Shown here: positions 1 through 12,975 of the stretch, one piece after another
Position numbering within the stretch: the stretch's first letter is position 1
Layout of the letters: every line of letters begins with the position of its first letter
Assembly: GCF_921293095.1 (NCBI RefSeq)
Contig: NW_025791696.1
Location: forward strand, 1-64,000
Direction of reading: 5' to 3'
Source of the DNA: Ischnura elegans
Lineage: Eukaryota > Arthropoda > Insecta > Odonata > Coenagrionidae
Length of the DNA: 64,000 nt
Translations under genes and position numbers: made by a program
Notes under the pieces: generated by a model
The model's database searches: none
What the model was told of the DNA's origin: nothing
What the model saw: the letters and a program-made list of their open reading frames with translations, nothing else

Positions 1-417
1 CTACTGACGATCGTGTTCGAATTCGCTAGAAAATACACTTTTCTCCTCGTTTCACCAATTATAGCATTAAAGTCTATTTTTTCATTTTTTTCTGTAGAAA
101 ATAGCAAGGTGTCAGGTTTTTTCTTAGCGGATTAAGCTTTTCTGAGAATAAAGAGAATCGTTGACCCCCGTAATATTGACGCTTCCCTTAAACGATGCTA
201 CGCAAAATGAAAGTATCAGTAAAATTTACAAAAATAGTATTCCTTCAAAAATATGTATAAGAGAAATGTCTCTCTTCCCAACAAATAAATAAAATTTTGC
301 GATTGAGTGTTGCGACAAAAGATACTCTATCGCATACTGCGATATATTTATATTTGCTTTTAATTCTTTTCAGAAGCTCATAACTTCTCCCTTTTGAAAA
401 TAGCAACCAAAATTGTA
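1..417. other. AT-rich stretch, nothing recognised
   Basis: No open frame with coding character, known repeat end or RNA signature seen. Confidence 0.4.
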
Positions 418-786
418 TTATGATATAATATTTCTTGGAGTTTAGGTCATTTTAAAAATAAGTCTTCATCAAGATTTTATATAAGCATATATATATGAGA
501 AAAGAATGGAATACACAAAAATTTTGACATACCTCTTAACTTTGAACATATTTATTGATGTTTTGTTGCTAAGGTATTGCCACACCTAGGTTACCATTAA
601 TTTTGATGTAAAGATCAAAATTAATGGTAACGTAGGTGTGGCAATACCTTAGCAACAAAACATCAATAAATATGTTCAAAGTTAAGAGGTATGTAAGAGC
701 CCTGATGATGATTTAAAAAGAAACCGAAACGTTGGCTGAAACTTATTTAAAAAATTACCTAAACTCCAATAAATATTATATCATAT
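418..786. repeat. Foldback element with 81-bp hairpin arms
   Basis: Two nested inverted repeats are visible. The outer arms (about 418-465 and 738-786) are near reverse complements. The inner arms, 527-607 and 614-694, pair over 81 bp with one mismatch seen, around a 6-nt loop (608-613). Between the inner and outer arms on the right lies a hammerhead-like motif (702-732). No coding capacity. This is a non-autonomous foldback element. An origin from inverted copies of a retroelement terminus (Penelope-like) is inference. Confidence 0.75.
702..732 (+). ncRNA. Hammerhead-like core, copy 1 (degenerate)
   Basis: CTGATGA (702-708), spacer T, imperfect stem GATTT/AAACC around an A-rich loop with one A-C mismatch, then GAAAC (726-730) and GT. 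The boxes match the conserved CUGANGA and GAAA boxes of hammerhead ribozymes, with one extra base after the first box. It lies in the right flank of the 81-bp hairpin. Cleavage activity is not shown. Confidence 0.35.
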
Positions 787-868
787 ACTAAACAAGGTCA
801 AGAAAAGGAAAAAAAAATAATAATTATCAAAATTGTATTCAAATGGCTGAGATAAACTAGACATATAC

Positions 869-2901
869 GGCCGTATTCATAGATTTCCGCTAAAACACGC
901 TAGTAGGGCGACTAACTTAGTCGGCTACTAAGACCTTTTAGTCGCCTACTAAGATATGGTATTCATGGATTGTATTACGTTAGCTACTAAGAGCTACTAA
1001 CTTAGTATGCTACTAGCCAGCTCGGCAGCCGATACTCGGTAGCGATTTGAGTTCAACCCGCTAGGCTACGCTTGACAACACTGCATCTGACTCCTCCGCG
1101 GCGCGGAAAATTCGAAACACTATCAAACAAATGAAAGTGATTCAGCAAAATGCATTGAAATTTTTCCTTCATAATGGATAATTCGATGTGATATCGCATC
1201 TCAGACATATTTTTTTATTGCTGTACACAAAAATTATGCAATACCTTTGGGAAAGGGTAGAATTATGAGTAATACCGAAGCATTTGTATGTTTGAGATGC
1301 AGTTATTGCTTTACAAACGGCCGTATATTTATTGATCATATACATTGCGTATTGTTTGCACTTCCGATATTTGTTTCCATTAGTGTATGCGTGATTAGTA
1401 TGGAAAAACATAACCAGCAACGTCAGTATTATACATATCTGTATTCGGAAAGCAGAAATACACCTCAATGTCGGAGTAGAAAAGAAAACTTTTGCAATGC
1501 AGAAATGAAACGTTAAGAAAATAACGTTGAGATAAATGTGTGAATGATACACATTTATTACGTTACAAACACCTACGTGCGAGCAATTAGTGACATCTTT
1601 TTTTGGAACTCCTAAAATGTTAGTCAAGGAAACAACAATCTGTTTCGCTACATTTAAATATTTCAAATATTGACAGCGTGCGGAAATATACGGCATATAG
1701 TTTACTAGAGGTGGTTAATGTAATAACAAAGCATAATTAACGTAACTTGTTTTACTTATTTATTGCTGATCATATCACAAATAGCACTACAACGCACACA
1801 ACATTTCACTTCGCATTTCACGAGCTGTCTTTATGACACTTATAATCCGTACATTCTGAATCAACTGGTTCAATGAAAATCTTGACTCACACTTAATTTA
1901 AAACACTATAACGTAACTCTAGTAAACAATAATAATCAGTTTTCCAATCACTCTGCACGCACCAAAAGAATTTGCACTCGTTGACGTTCGAAAGAATTCT
2001 TCACATCTCACTTCCCACTCATCACTAATGATTTAGAATCAGTTGATGCTATTTCACATTACCATTACGTAGACAATGAAATAAATAGGCTGAAACAAAT
2101 TTTTAAACCAGAAATTGTAACATCAACAAACTTCCAATCTCACTCTCCACTACCACTCGCACCGTAACCAAAACAAAAACAACAGCGCAACGAAATACGC
2201 GGAATGTAAACACTGCCGAAAGCTCACGATAAAGTTACTAGAATAAGTAATATAATCAAACACAAATTAAAAGCGCACAAACGAATGAAAATTTATAATC
2301 GTTTGCTGTATCCCTAAAGAACAACTGCTTCAAATATGAAACATATGCCCTTCGCAACACCTTTGATCGAAATGGTTAAACCAGTATGAAAGAAATAAAT
2401 AATTTTGTCGTAGCTCATACGCTCACAAATCACTTCACTTGTCGCTTCACTCTTTACTTCATCGTCTATATGCAATCAATTCACTTAGGGGCGCATTGAA
2501 TGTACAAATTGTGTTCACCTACGCTAGAGGCACAAGTTCCCTGCAAGTCGTAGCTTCCTCGCAGCTACGAAAAACTTTCAATTCCTGTCAACAATTACAC
2601 TACATACGTTGCCTGCCTTACTTGAAGGATGGATTCTCGTATTCCATTTTGGCACAAATGCATAAAAACTCTATTACAGTATACAAATAAAACCGGAGTT
2701 CGATCATCCACAACGGTCCGCCATATTTAGTAGCTCCCTTAGACAAGGCCGGAGGGCGACTAAGAACCGGCTACTAAGATAGTAGCATACTAAGCTTAGT
2801 AGCCCTTACTAACGATCTATGAATACCATTTTCCTAGTATGCTACTACTTAGAACGCTACTTGGGCGTTAGTAGCTTACTAAGGAAACTATGAATACGGC
2901 C
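869..2901. mobile_element. Non-autonomous DNA transposon, TIR GGCCGTATTCATAG
   Basis: The left end reads GGCCGTATTCATAGATTTCC and the right end, reverse-complemented, GGCCGTATTCATAGTTTCC. Both ends are followed by many copies of CTACTAAG or CTTAGTAG, as expected of subterminal transposase-binding repeats. A second terminus-like module, starting GGTATTCAT, lies inside each end (from about 958 and up to about 2827). The 2-kb interior has no recognisable transposase; the longest frame (1169-1696, minus) matches no family I know. No clear target-site duplication. A short related fragment is at about 11925-11945. Confidence 0.75.
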
Positions 2902-4110
2902 AATAGGGTCTATGAAGCAATCTTAACGGCAATGCATAAAATATTTGAAACGATTTTCGATATTTTATCTGTTAATATGCGCTTTTATGAAAGGGTACGA
3001 TGAAAATGGATTAAAAGGAATGCTGGGGTAAATCATCAATTTTCATTGTGAATTCCGATTTTTACGTCATAAAGTTTACAAGTAATACGTAACAGAATAA
3101 AAGTTTCACTGACGGACTGCGAGACAATAAAACCAGAGTGATCGGATCGAATTAATCCGCTTGTTGCGATTTAATACGTTTCATCAGAGAATTCGTTGAG
3201 TTATTGGAGTTGAAAAAAACACTCCACGAAAGACCACATCGATTGCACGGATTTGATAGCTATTTTTTGGCACTCAATTTTCAACAATAGTCCATTTCAG
3301 TAACTCCCTATAATCCAATTTATGACGTCACTTGGTATGAAAAAATATTTCCTCATGCTATTTCACCTCCAAATTCAACCTTTCCGTTTTTTACAGCACT
3401 CAACGAATGCAAACATTACCTTGTCACTCGCACCGACATTTCGTTTCGCTATCTGGGAGTGCTGGATTGAGTTATGCCTGCACGATCGTGAGTCAAAAGC
3501 AGTGGGGAGTAAGCATAACGACTTTCTATGGACAGTTGAAGAGCAAGTGTAGATGAAAACGTACAACGTTTCCGTTGCGCCAGCCATTTACTTTCACCAT
3601 TGAATAAAACATCCTAGGCGCAAGCAATGAGGGTGAGGTTATCGGTCCTCATTGTGCCGCAGAAAAGCGTTTTGAATACGCCAATATGCTCTCAGGTAGA
3701 CTACGCCCTTGATGGTGTGACTGTGTCATAGCTGTGGTTGATAAGGAAACGCATTGTAAATAAAATATTAGAGTTCAAAACCTTTAACTTGTGTAATTTC
3801 GTAAGACCAATTTATAAATTTCCGCGTTCTAGGATGTGTGTTTGAAAATTATCGGAATCATTCCGATTGGTTGTAGTTACGAGTGGCTGGCTAGGAGATC
3901 AGAGTTGAAATTTTACGTCTCTACGGCTTATTTTGTGATCTCGTGTTCGCACTGAAACATTTCAAACGCCTGAATTCCATTGCGTTGCGAACTATTCAGA
4001 AGCAACTGCTCGTTACGAAACAGAACGATACGCTTCCGATCAGTTCCAGACACGCAATAAAAAGTGAAATAAAAATAGTTCCTAACGTTATGACCCACAA
4101 TGCGATAATT
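2902..4110. other. Intergenic, nothing recognised
   Basis: Only short overlapping frames without coding bias; no repeat ends or splice-flanked exon that I can support. Confidence 0.4.
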
Positions 4111-4767
4111 GGGTGGTTTCCTTCATCAAAGAAAACGAAAGGCATTGATTGCGATTCGTTACCCACCATTAGTGTATTCATAATATACAAATTATTTTGT
4201 TTTAGAAATACCGGGTTAGACGAATGGCAAAGGTCCATTTTTATCCTCACTTGAAAAGGGCCAGATTGGCACCCATGCGATGCCACTCCACGTGACGTCA
4301 CAGGGACCTAGTTTTATAGGAGAAGATAGGAGTTATACATCGTCTGAGGTTACCAGTGCATGCATGAGGCGTAGAGCTCAGGGAAACATGTCTGAACAAT
4401 CACTTATTTAAACTGGCTAAGGTCGGAAAGTTTTCCTCGTTTGATAAGTTATTAATAATCCTTATTTAAGCCAAGCGCTACCAGCCAGCAGGGTACTAGG
4501 CTACCCGCTAGCAGCCTGCGTCGTATCAGCGCTAAGCCTCGCCTCAAGGTCACCTCGCAGGGCGGCAACGGGAACCAGAAATACGTCACGCGGAGAGATT
4601 TCCCGGCATTCATACTTAGTCGCGTTTTCGCGCGCTTGAAAGTTTTCACTTTTCATTTAATCGCGAAAAATAGATGTCGTCATTTAAAAATCTAAAAGCG
4701 TGAAATACGTACTCCAGGAGTAATAATCTTTCGATTTAGGCAATAAAAAAATAATAGGAAACCACCC
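4111..4767. mobile_element. GGGTGGTTTCC element, copy 1 (full length)
   Basis: Terminal inverted repeat GGGTGGTTTCC at the left and GGAAACCACCC at the right, 657 bp. The interior is moderately GC-rich and matches copies at 5760, 26689, 32106 and 38463. Most copies are bordered by TA on both sides, pointing to a Tc1/mariner-type target. No coding sequence: a MITE. Right flank here is TA; left flank is TT. Confidence 0.85.
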
Positions 4768-5759
4768 TATTGGGTCAGAAATAACACGAAAAATGTGTCA
4801 AAGAAGCCCCTCAATACCACAAAATTTACACACGTGGTTAAACGCAAGGTGAAGCAAATTCCCAACTATCCAAAAAAGATCAATAAAAATAAACCACAAT
4901 AATCCCAAACTCTTCTCTAAAGCATTTATTGCGAACTATTATGCATTTTTATGTGCTGCTATAATTTGATATGAAAAACATAATTTTTATCATTTTCTAA
5001 AGTTTCTGAGGTCCGTATTGTGAGATGACTTCCGTAATGTAGAATTATCGCCAGGTATCAATGAAGGGCTTAATTATTGGACTCATTTGAATTACAATTT
5101 TATGTTATCACTTTCGTGGTGTTCAGAAGCTCTCTTGAACATATTCAGTTACAAAATGAAAGCAATAGAGTTCAGAATTGGCCACTTAAACTGTTTTTTG
5201 AGGTGAAAATTAATCATATTTCAAGAAATGTGATGTTGCAAAGTTGTCGCAGTACATAGGTTGTTACCTACGATGACTCATGCGAAATAAAATTGATATA
5301 CGGCAGTGATGCAAACAATGATGGTAGGTGCCTTAAGATAACCCTAATGGCATGAACGGGTTTAGTTTTCTAGGTCATGAATCTATCCAAGGCTGTCATG
5401 AAGGTAGCAGTCCCCGCGTCATAAATAAGTGATTGACTATCTGGAAACGACGATGCTGAATATTTTCGACAGATAATGATAGATGCGGTGAATATCTGAA
5501 ATTTCAGCAGCGTGAGTCTAGGAAGTTTTAAGTTGCTTGTGAATCAATATAAATTACGAAAATTATTACTTAATTTAACAACGGAGAACAATTTTTCACA
5601 TATTTCCTGTTGACTTCAATTACTAAAATAGGCATGCTGATTTCAAAACTCTACTTAAATTTTTTCTTCCACACCAAGTTTTTTCAATACACCTTTATGA
5701 TCGTAACCACTCTCCGCTAGGCTTAACGAGATCTCAGAAGGCATTATTGCTCTCCAATA
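4768..5759. other. Intergenic, nothing recognised
   Basis: AT-rich DNA between two MITE copies with no supported gene or repeat. Confidence 0.4.
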
Positions 5760-6397
5760 GGGTAGTTTCATTCATCAAAGAAAAGGAAAGGCATTGATTG
5801 CGATTCGTTACCACCATTAGCGTATTCATAATAGCCAAATTATTTGGTTTTAGAAATCCCAGTTTAGACGAATGCTATAAAAATTTAACGCTATTTAAAA
5901 ATGGGCCAGATTGGCGCCCATGCAATGTCACTCCACGTGACGTCACAGGGACTTAGATGCTATACGAGTGGTAAGGAGTTTAACATCGTCTGAGATTACC
6001 AATACATGCCTGAGACACAGAGCTCATAGAAACATGTCTTCATAATCACCTATTGAAATTGCCTATGGTCGGAAAGTTTCCTTCGTTTGATAGGTTATTA
6101 ATAATTCTTATTTACGCCAAGCGTTACCTGCTAGCAGGGTATTCTGCAACCTGTTAGCAGCCTGCATTGTAACGGCGCTCATAGCCTCGCATCAAGGTGA
6201 CCTACACAGCGGCGGCCGGAACCAGTATGACGTCACACGGGCTTTTCGCTGCGTTAATACTCAGCTTCCGCGTTTTCGCGCGCTTGAAAATTTTCACTTT
6301 TCATTTAATCGCGAAAAATAGATATCGTCACTGAAAAATCTAAAAGCATGATTTACGTACTCCAGGAGTAATAATCTTTCGATTCAGGCAATGAAAA
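5760..6397. mobile_element. GGGTGGTTTCC element, copy 2 (right end lost)
   Basis: Left terminus GGGTAGTTTC preceded by TA. The body follows copy 1 up to the motif before the right terminus and then breaks off, so the GGAAACCACCC end is missing. The sequence after the break (6409-6595) recurs after copy 5 at 39110-39297. Confidence 0.8.
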
Positions 6398-6408
6398 ATA
6401 AATTGCCG

Positions 6409-6595
6409 TGGGAGAACCGCGACAGATGAGTTAGTTATTCCGGAGATCATATAGTGAGACTTGCTTCTTGGGTGAAGCTTTGGTGTTTTGCAGGTTGCAT
6501 ACACGGATTTATTTTGTCGGTTCACGAGCATCGGTAAACCATACCATTTAATAGATTACATACAAATTTCCTGCATGGAAAGTATGTAGGGTAAG
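6409..6595. repeat. Dispersed repeat shared with 39110-39297
   Basis: About 180 bp match the segment following MITE copy 5, including the shared run CATCGGTAAACCATACCATT. In both places it directly follows the right part of a GGGTGGTTTCC element, so the pair forms a composite repeat. Confidence 0.65.
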
Positions 6596-9519
6596 ATTTC
6601 TCCTTACATTCCTTCATTCGAATTCTTTACATTCATGCATTTATAACACATGTGGCAAAAAGAGGGTATCCCGTAGCTTACAAATTTGAAAGGATAGACA
6701 AAAACTGAGATAAATTTCTTATTCGGAGGCTAAAAGTTAGTCAAGAACAAGTATAAAATCTAAGACAACATAATGACTGTTCCCCAGTGTAATTTATTCC
6801 ATCAGTGGAATTTTTGGCATCAGTCAAGTCTTACTTAACTCACCGGTATACGGGTCGCAAACGAAGCAAAGACAGGAATTCCTCCCCTGAAATTTCATTA
6901 TTCTAAATAGTTTGCATACCAGCATTTAGTCTTTCTTTTTCCATGTGGGCACAGGAAAATAATTGCTTAAAATAGGTATCCACTCACAGACCGTAACCTT
7001 TCCATACCAATACTACCACATTACCTCTTCCTCAATTCTAATTATATGACGGAATTTATGGCGCTGTGGGCCAAGTTGCTTAAATTCCCTGTAAAATACC
7101 GCTGTAATTAATACATATTTTTGGTGCATATGTTTCTTGACGGATGGACCTGAAAAAAATACAGGCTCAATAGCCAACCAGGTGATTTTCCGCGCGTTGA
7201 AATTGACGTGTATATAAATATCCGTTACCAAAGCTAATTTGAGAAAACCTTGATTATCATAGCAATTAAATCTTCCTTATGTCTTTTTACTAGTTATACT
7301 TCGTACAATAGGTTGCCATAATTCAGACAAATCTCGAATATAACCACCAATCGCAAATTCTACCCTCCTTTTTTTTTTTAACAAAATCTGTCTAATTGAG
7401 ACATTCTGTTAGCCTGCTACTTAAAAAGTGAAACATGAAATTCCACTGCTGTAATGCGTTTAAATTTTGGACAAAACATTTCCTTCTTTTTAGAAAAGAC
7501 AAAGGAAAGGTTTCACGGATAATCTTCAGGCTTATACCAACCATTTTATTGTGAGTATTAAACTTTATCAATTTTTTGAGGAAGAACTTAATAATTAGGA
7601 AAGAATTTTTCAATATATTTTTCATAATTCCTCTACAGCACTTTTACTGGAATACTTAATAGTTCTACTGTACTGCACAGGTTTATATTTTTGCATAAAC
7701 TCTATGCTGATCTGATCGACTTCAATTCCTTGATATTTCATGTAATTGAGAACTTTGGGTGCTATATTTAGTGATAGACATCCGATAGTCATACATCACA
7801 TTATTAAAATCTAAAAATATATCCTCATTCCATCACACATGGCGGTATTCGTCGGAAATCAATATTACTCGGGTGAAAATAAACTACCAGAGAAATTTGA
7901 ATTCCCTCCGCAATCCTAAAAATATTCCAGACCTCAACTTCCAAGTGCATATTCCTCTCCTATACATAGCACACGAGGAACTTTTCCATCTATTTTATCC
8001 CTCAAAGTTGAAGGGAGAAGTAGGAGAAAAATTGCGGAAGATATTCGGAGTGTAGGCGACAGACTTTCTCTTCCCACTATGAAGTCCGGATGATGTTGAA
8101 TATGAATTTCGGCCCCAGTTTTATTGGTTACCGCCCACGGAAGCAGGAAGACATGATAAAAGGAAAATGCACGAATGTGCCGACACTTTGGCTTTGACAA
8201 GAGGGAAAATAAGAATGCTGGGGGGACGCAGGGAGATGAATAAGCTAGAAATACAGGGAGGTAAACAGGCGGAAAATGCTCCGAAGAACTGATAGCTAAC
8301 ACCAAATTCCAGCATCACAATAAATGAGGAAAGATCTAGTCACGTATTCTGTGAAGAGTATTATTCAAATTTCATCTATGTACCATAAAATCCATTTCCG
8401 CCCACTCACTCACTAACTGATGCATATAAATGCTTGGGGTGAACGAGACGAGGTACGACAAAAAGTAATGGAATTGCTCTAAAATCGTCTGAAACTCTCT
8501 GAAAATTTTTCGAAACAGTAAATTGCCTATTGTCTCTCTATGTGTTGACAACTGCCTTAATTTTTCTACACGTTGGGAGCATTTGGGGGCAAAAAAATCG
8601 ATTTTCCAAAAAGGACATTTTTTTCGAATATAGACGATGTGAGGTCGAGAAATTATTTTCTGACCGATAGGAGCAATTTTAATTTTGGCCAAATCTTGCA
8701 ATTTCGTAATTTCTTAAATTATATTGTATCAACAACGGAGATACGGTAATGTGTCATAGATTTCAGCAAAAATTGTAAGAACTGGCGGAGAGAGACCAGG
8801 AAAGGCGGTAGGGGCAGAGTGAAAGTAGGCGAAGTTAAATTTTAAGATCGGAAAGATTTTTTAAATTCATACCAGAGAAGATTTGGTACCTTTTATTGAT
8901 TTTTCGTCAAATCTTCCTCTCTAGGATGGAGAAATATAGGTATTCTTAATTGTTTTACGAAAACTAGCCAGAAGAAATAAATGTACCCACCTCTCTCCTT
9001 CTGTTACAGGGACCAATAGTCCCGTCGAAGACATTCGATATTGGCCAAACAGAGGAGAGTCAGGTCGCAAAATTTTGCACAGTGGTAGAGACGAGTCTCT
9101 AGGACAACCCACTTAAACTTCTAAATCTCGTAAAAAAATGTGAACTTTTTTGCGAAAATTATAGTGAAACGATATAATTTAATAAATGAAAATTGAAATC
9201 ATTTGCTACAAAAAGTTAATATCATCTTCTATTTAATAGTTGTAGTTCATGAGTTATAGAGGATTTAAAATGTGCAATCAAAAAAATGTTATTTAAATAA
9301 TATTAAATCAAAGTTTACAGTTAAATTAACGCTGAACTATCAAAAATATTTTTTTATTGAAAAAAAAAAAAACGTTCAGCTCTTGTGGTTCAAGTAGTCT
9401 ACACAAAATTGGGGGAATTCGTTCAACTCCAGGAGAAGGCAAATTGATTATTCTCGTGAAATTTCCCGCTTTGCGCGCGATGGTTATCTTCTGCTTAGAA
9501 TCGACTCCTTTACTACAGT
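6596..9519. other. Intergenic, nothing recognised
   Basis: Several frames of 60-125 codons on both strands overlap each other and show no family resemblance or coding bias. Confidence 0.4.
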
Positions 9520-9712
9520 GGGTGCTTTCCATTCATGCGACTCATGAGTCGACTTGTGTCGGCTCGCGGCATTTGTTTATAACTCTCCTATTCCTGTGCG
9601 TTACCGTTTGTTGACTTGTGTCACAACAGTCGGCGACACACACCGAATGGAACACGAAAACCGCGACGCAAGTCGACTTGTGTCGACGTGTGTCAATGAA
9701 TGGAAAGCACCC
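9520..9712. mobile_element. 193-bp MITE, TIR GGGTGCTTTCCATTCAT
   Basis: Left end GGGTGCTTTCCATTCAT and right end ATGAATGGAAAGCACCC, flanked on both sides by AGT, a 3-bp duplication as expected for PIF/Harbinger-type elements. AGTCGACTTGTGTCG-like motifs recur three times inside. No coding capacity. Confidence 0.8.
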
Positions 9713-10550
9713 AGTTAGATTGCATTAAACATCACAATTTTAAACCTCTGCTTTAACCTTGGTATTGTGAAGTTAGGTGCACGTGTACGAGCTGCCTGGC
9801 AGTGTTGTTTGTCGGGTCGCAAAAGCCAACTTCACTTCTATTCATTATAAATCCTCAGGAAATAGAATACCGTAGTGGTAAAAAAATTAGAGATCTAAGT
9901 TTCCATGTTGGGAGACATTGAATTGGTGATAGATACATTGTATTTTCGTAACCACGGTCATTTTTCTAAAATTATTTTAACGTAAAATTGTGTTACGATG
10001 CTCTCCGGCGAACACATTTGATATGATGGCGCCATGAGCTATATGTATGGATGCACGCAGGAAGTATTAAAATATTTGCAGCAAAAATAATCCAATCAAA
10101 TCGTATTAGAGAAAAAAATATTCAATCAAATATTTCTTCGCAGATTATATCATCCATCGACCGAAGTTATGAATATGAATGAATTCGGTGACATTTGGGG
10201 AGAATAGGAATTTATTCATCTTCATAATATTTCCCAATGCTGTTCATTACACAAGCACGTAAACTATCGAGTGTGTCTTTTTAAGTAACACTTCGTTTTG
10301 GCAATGACGCCTAGCCAAATCCTCAACATCATGCTGGAGGAAACGAAAGCAAATACTCTCTGATTTCATACTATCAGACACTTTATTCACTTTCTCCCTG
10401 GTCTGAAACAATATAACGATTGAATATGTTCTTCAAGTCATTGCTTTTGGTAAAGGCACTTGAAACAACGGAGAATCTTATAAAATCGTTTCGAGCTCGG
10501 TTTGGTGGAAGTTCGATACTTCGATGATAAATGAACAAAAATGATGGCAT
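9713..10550. other. Intergenic, nothing recognised
   Basis: No supported gene or repeat. Confidence 0.4.
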
Positions 10551-10690
10551 CCACACTTATAATTCAAAACTCAACAACCGAACATGGTTTCAACACATTG
10601 TAAATGCAACACCTTGCATTGCAAGGCTTTGAACATGACAAAATGTGTTGAAACCATGGTCGGTTATTAAGTTTTGAATTAAAAATGTGG
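10551..10690. repeat. Foldback hairpin, CCACAC family copy 1
   Basis: Arms of about 50 bp, from CCACACTTATAATTCAAAAC on the left to its near complement ending in GTGTGG-like sequence on the right, share the core CATGGTTTCAACACA. The same arm sequence builds the hairpin at 31701-31822, so this is a dispersed family. Confidence 0.7.
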
Positions 10691-12131
10691 AAATTACCAT
10701 TTGCGTCCTTGTATCATGGATAAAAGAGCATCAGAATCCATAGTAATTGTAATACTATTCTTATAATTGTCCAACGTCTTATTCCATTAGAATGCACAGT
10801 TGGTCTAATCTCGTAAACGCAGTTATGCATCAACCGGCTAACATTTGTCCTATTAATGCTTAATGATTTTACAACTGAGGCAAGAGAATGATTACTGATT
10901 TCCTAATTTGCTCTGCCACTCTGAATTCCAATTTCATGCACAATGAATTAACAACAGCAATTTTCGTCACGTAATTGCATGACAACGTACTTCAATCCCT
11001 TCAAATGGTCTTCCATACTGGTAATGATAACGGCTCCTCTAAATTGTGCATTTCAGAATTATCTGCGCCGACCCTTTTCGCTAATGAAAATTTCCCGCTA
11101 ATGTTCGAGTACTTCAGTATGACCCAAATTAGAGGCACGTTCGTGTCATTTCCTTCCCTTTGCTCGCGAAGTGACTTGAGAGGAAGTGAGAGATATAACG
11201 GTTCGGTCACACGGTACGTAATCCGCCTTTGCTTTCTCTTTCGAAAGCACGCGATGTATAGCGAGCGGTGATTCCTGGGAGGGAATGATCAAGCACAATT
11301 TCGTACGCGCATTAAGTGTGCTTAAAGGACTCTATCAACAATGCAGAATAGGTTCCCTTAAAAATTAGGGATGGGTTGAACAGCATTTTTCTCGAATTCA
11401 AATATCGAATAGGAATACCTATTTTTTTCCGAATACCTACTCGAATATCTAGTACGAGCGTGATGCGCCCGCTCCCAGCGGGCTTCCCCCGCTCTTTTCA
11501 ATGCAGGTCCACAGAGGGATAGGCGCGTTTCTAATTATAAAATGTAGATAAAAAGGCAGGGTCTTATGTACAAATTTAATTGGAATGTTCATGTACAAAT
11601 TGAGGTCAGAGGACCTCTTTAAACACAACATTGGAAGTAATTACACTATCCTCTGTTAAACGCACATGATGACTCATACTTACGTATCAACAGGAGACTT
11701 GAATGTGGAATCAGCCGTATTTTGATAAAAGTTATTTAAAGAATGCGAAATATTTATGCAAATAAACAAATGTATCAGTTTGTGCGCCGTTAACGATATT
11801 CAGTGACTCGACTATGCAAACGTCCTATTCGTATTTAAAATCGTAAGAGACACCATCAACCCAAAAATGGTGACGTAAACGGTAGGAGTGTAAATGGTAA
11901 CTCCGGGTTCATAGACCAATATGGAGTATTCATAGATCGTTAGTAGAAAAAAATCTACTATCTGTTACAAAATAAATGGTCGTAAAAAGTTTTCAAATCA
12001 TAGTTTAAATTCAATCGTTTGATGCGACACTTGATGAAACTCCTTCATAACTATCACAAAAGGATAAAAAAATTTGCCATTTCCACAATATTTTGAACGT
12101 GTAGGTATCATCATTATCTTATAAAATTTAT
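10691..12131. other. Intergenic with transposon fragments
   Basis: TAGGGATGGG at about 11368 resembles the hAT-type terminus at 58816. GTATTCATAGATCGTTAGTAG near 11925 matches the ends of the 869-2901 element. Otherwise nothing recognised. Confidence 0.4.
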
Positions 12132-12687
12132 CTTATTTATGATGGCATGCTAAAATTACAATTGAATTATAACCGAGATTTAATGAAATATTTTTGGTTC
12201 CTTAGATCCACAATTTGGTGGTATTTAACGCCTCAGTGAAAATGATTGTACAACCAATACGTTTTAGTGCGAGGTCACAGGGAATAGGCATTGGGTCACA
12301 ACAAAACTTTTCTAGTTCCCTATTGTGGAACTAGCAAAGCTTTATTTTTTCCTGATATTAATATTATAAAATGTTGAGATTTTTGATATTGAAAACATGA
12401 TTTTTTGGACTAGAAAACAATCATTTTGTACGAGTATTTATTAAAGTAAAGATTATAAGGTGTATAAAATGAAGAAATATGGACTTAACGGGGGTCGTAG
12501 CATGGATGCCCCCTCTTTCGTGGCTACGCCGATGCTGTGACCTCGAACTAAAACGGATTGATTGTAAAATTATTTTCACCGAATAGTCAAAGACCACCAA
12601 ATTGAATCTATATTCTACAGATGCAAAAACATTATATTAAATCTCAGATATTATTGACTTGTAATTTTAGCATGTCATCATAAATAT
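12132..12687. repeat. Foldback element with about 150-bp diverged arms
   Basis: The left arm (about 12132-12279) and right arm (about 12537-12687) are reverse complements with scattered differences, for example ATGGCATGCTAAAATTACAA against TTGTAATTTTAGCATGTCAT. The interior has a shorter inverted pair around TCTAGTTCC. No coding sequence. Confidence 0.65.
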
Positions 12688-12888
12688 GGCAAATTAAATA
12701 CGTGAATAGTTACGCTTAGCCTTTCGGAACGACAACAACTTACTGAGTGTAATTACTTACACGAAGTAAAATTCAAGCTTGACTACCTAGTGGAGAAATT
12801 TGGAATAGGAATCCACTAATTAGTATGGATTGAAAAATTTCTACAGCGGCATTACCAGAAACAGCCGAACTGAGTCACTAATGTCGGT

Positions 12889-12975
12889 ACTCTATGGAAA
12901 CCTACCTTAATCGGTAGAATACTTTAATATAAAATGGAAAAAATAATAGCAATAATAATAATAATGCCTAATAAT
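12889..12975 (+). mobile_element. LINE 3' end with TAA-rich tail
   Basis: CCTACCTTAATCGGTAGAAT followed by an ATAATAATA tail matches the 3' end of the LINE at 49545-50399, in the opposite orientation within the window. The reverse transcriptase part is absent, the usual outcome of 5' truncation. Confidence 0.7.

Noticed and set aside
1169-1696. 175-codon minus frame inside the GGCCGTATTCATAG element, considered as a transposase
   Set aside because: No DDE/DDD motif or zinc-finger pattern; composition looks non-coding.
7934-8305. 123-codon minus frame with hydrophobic runs
   Set aside because: Overlaps other frames, no splice or start support and no family resemblance.
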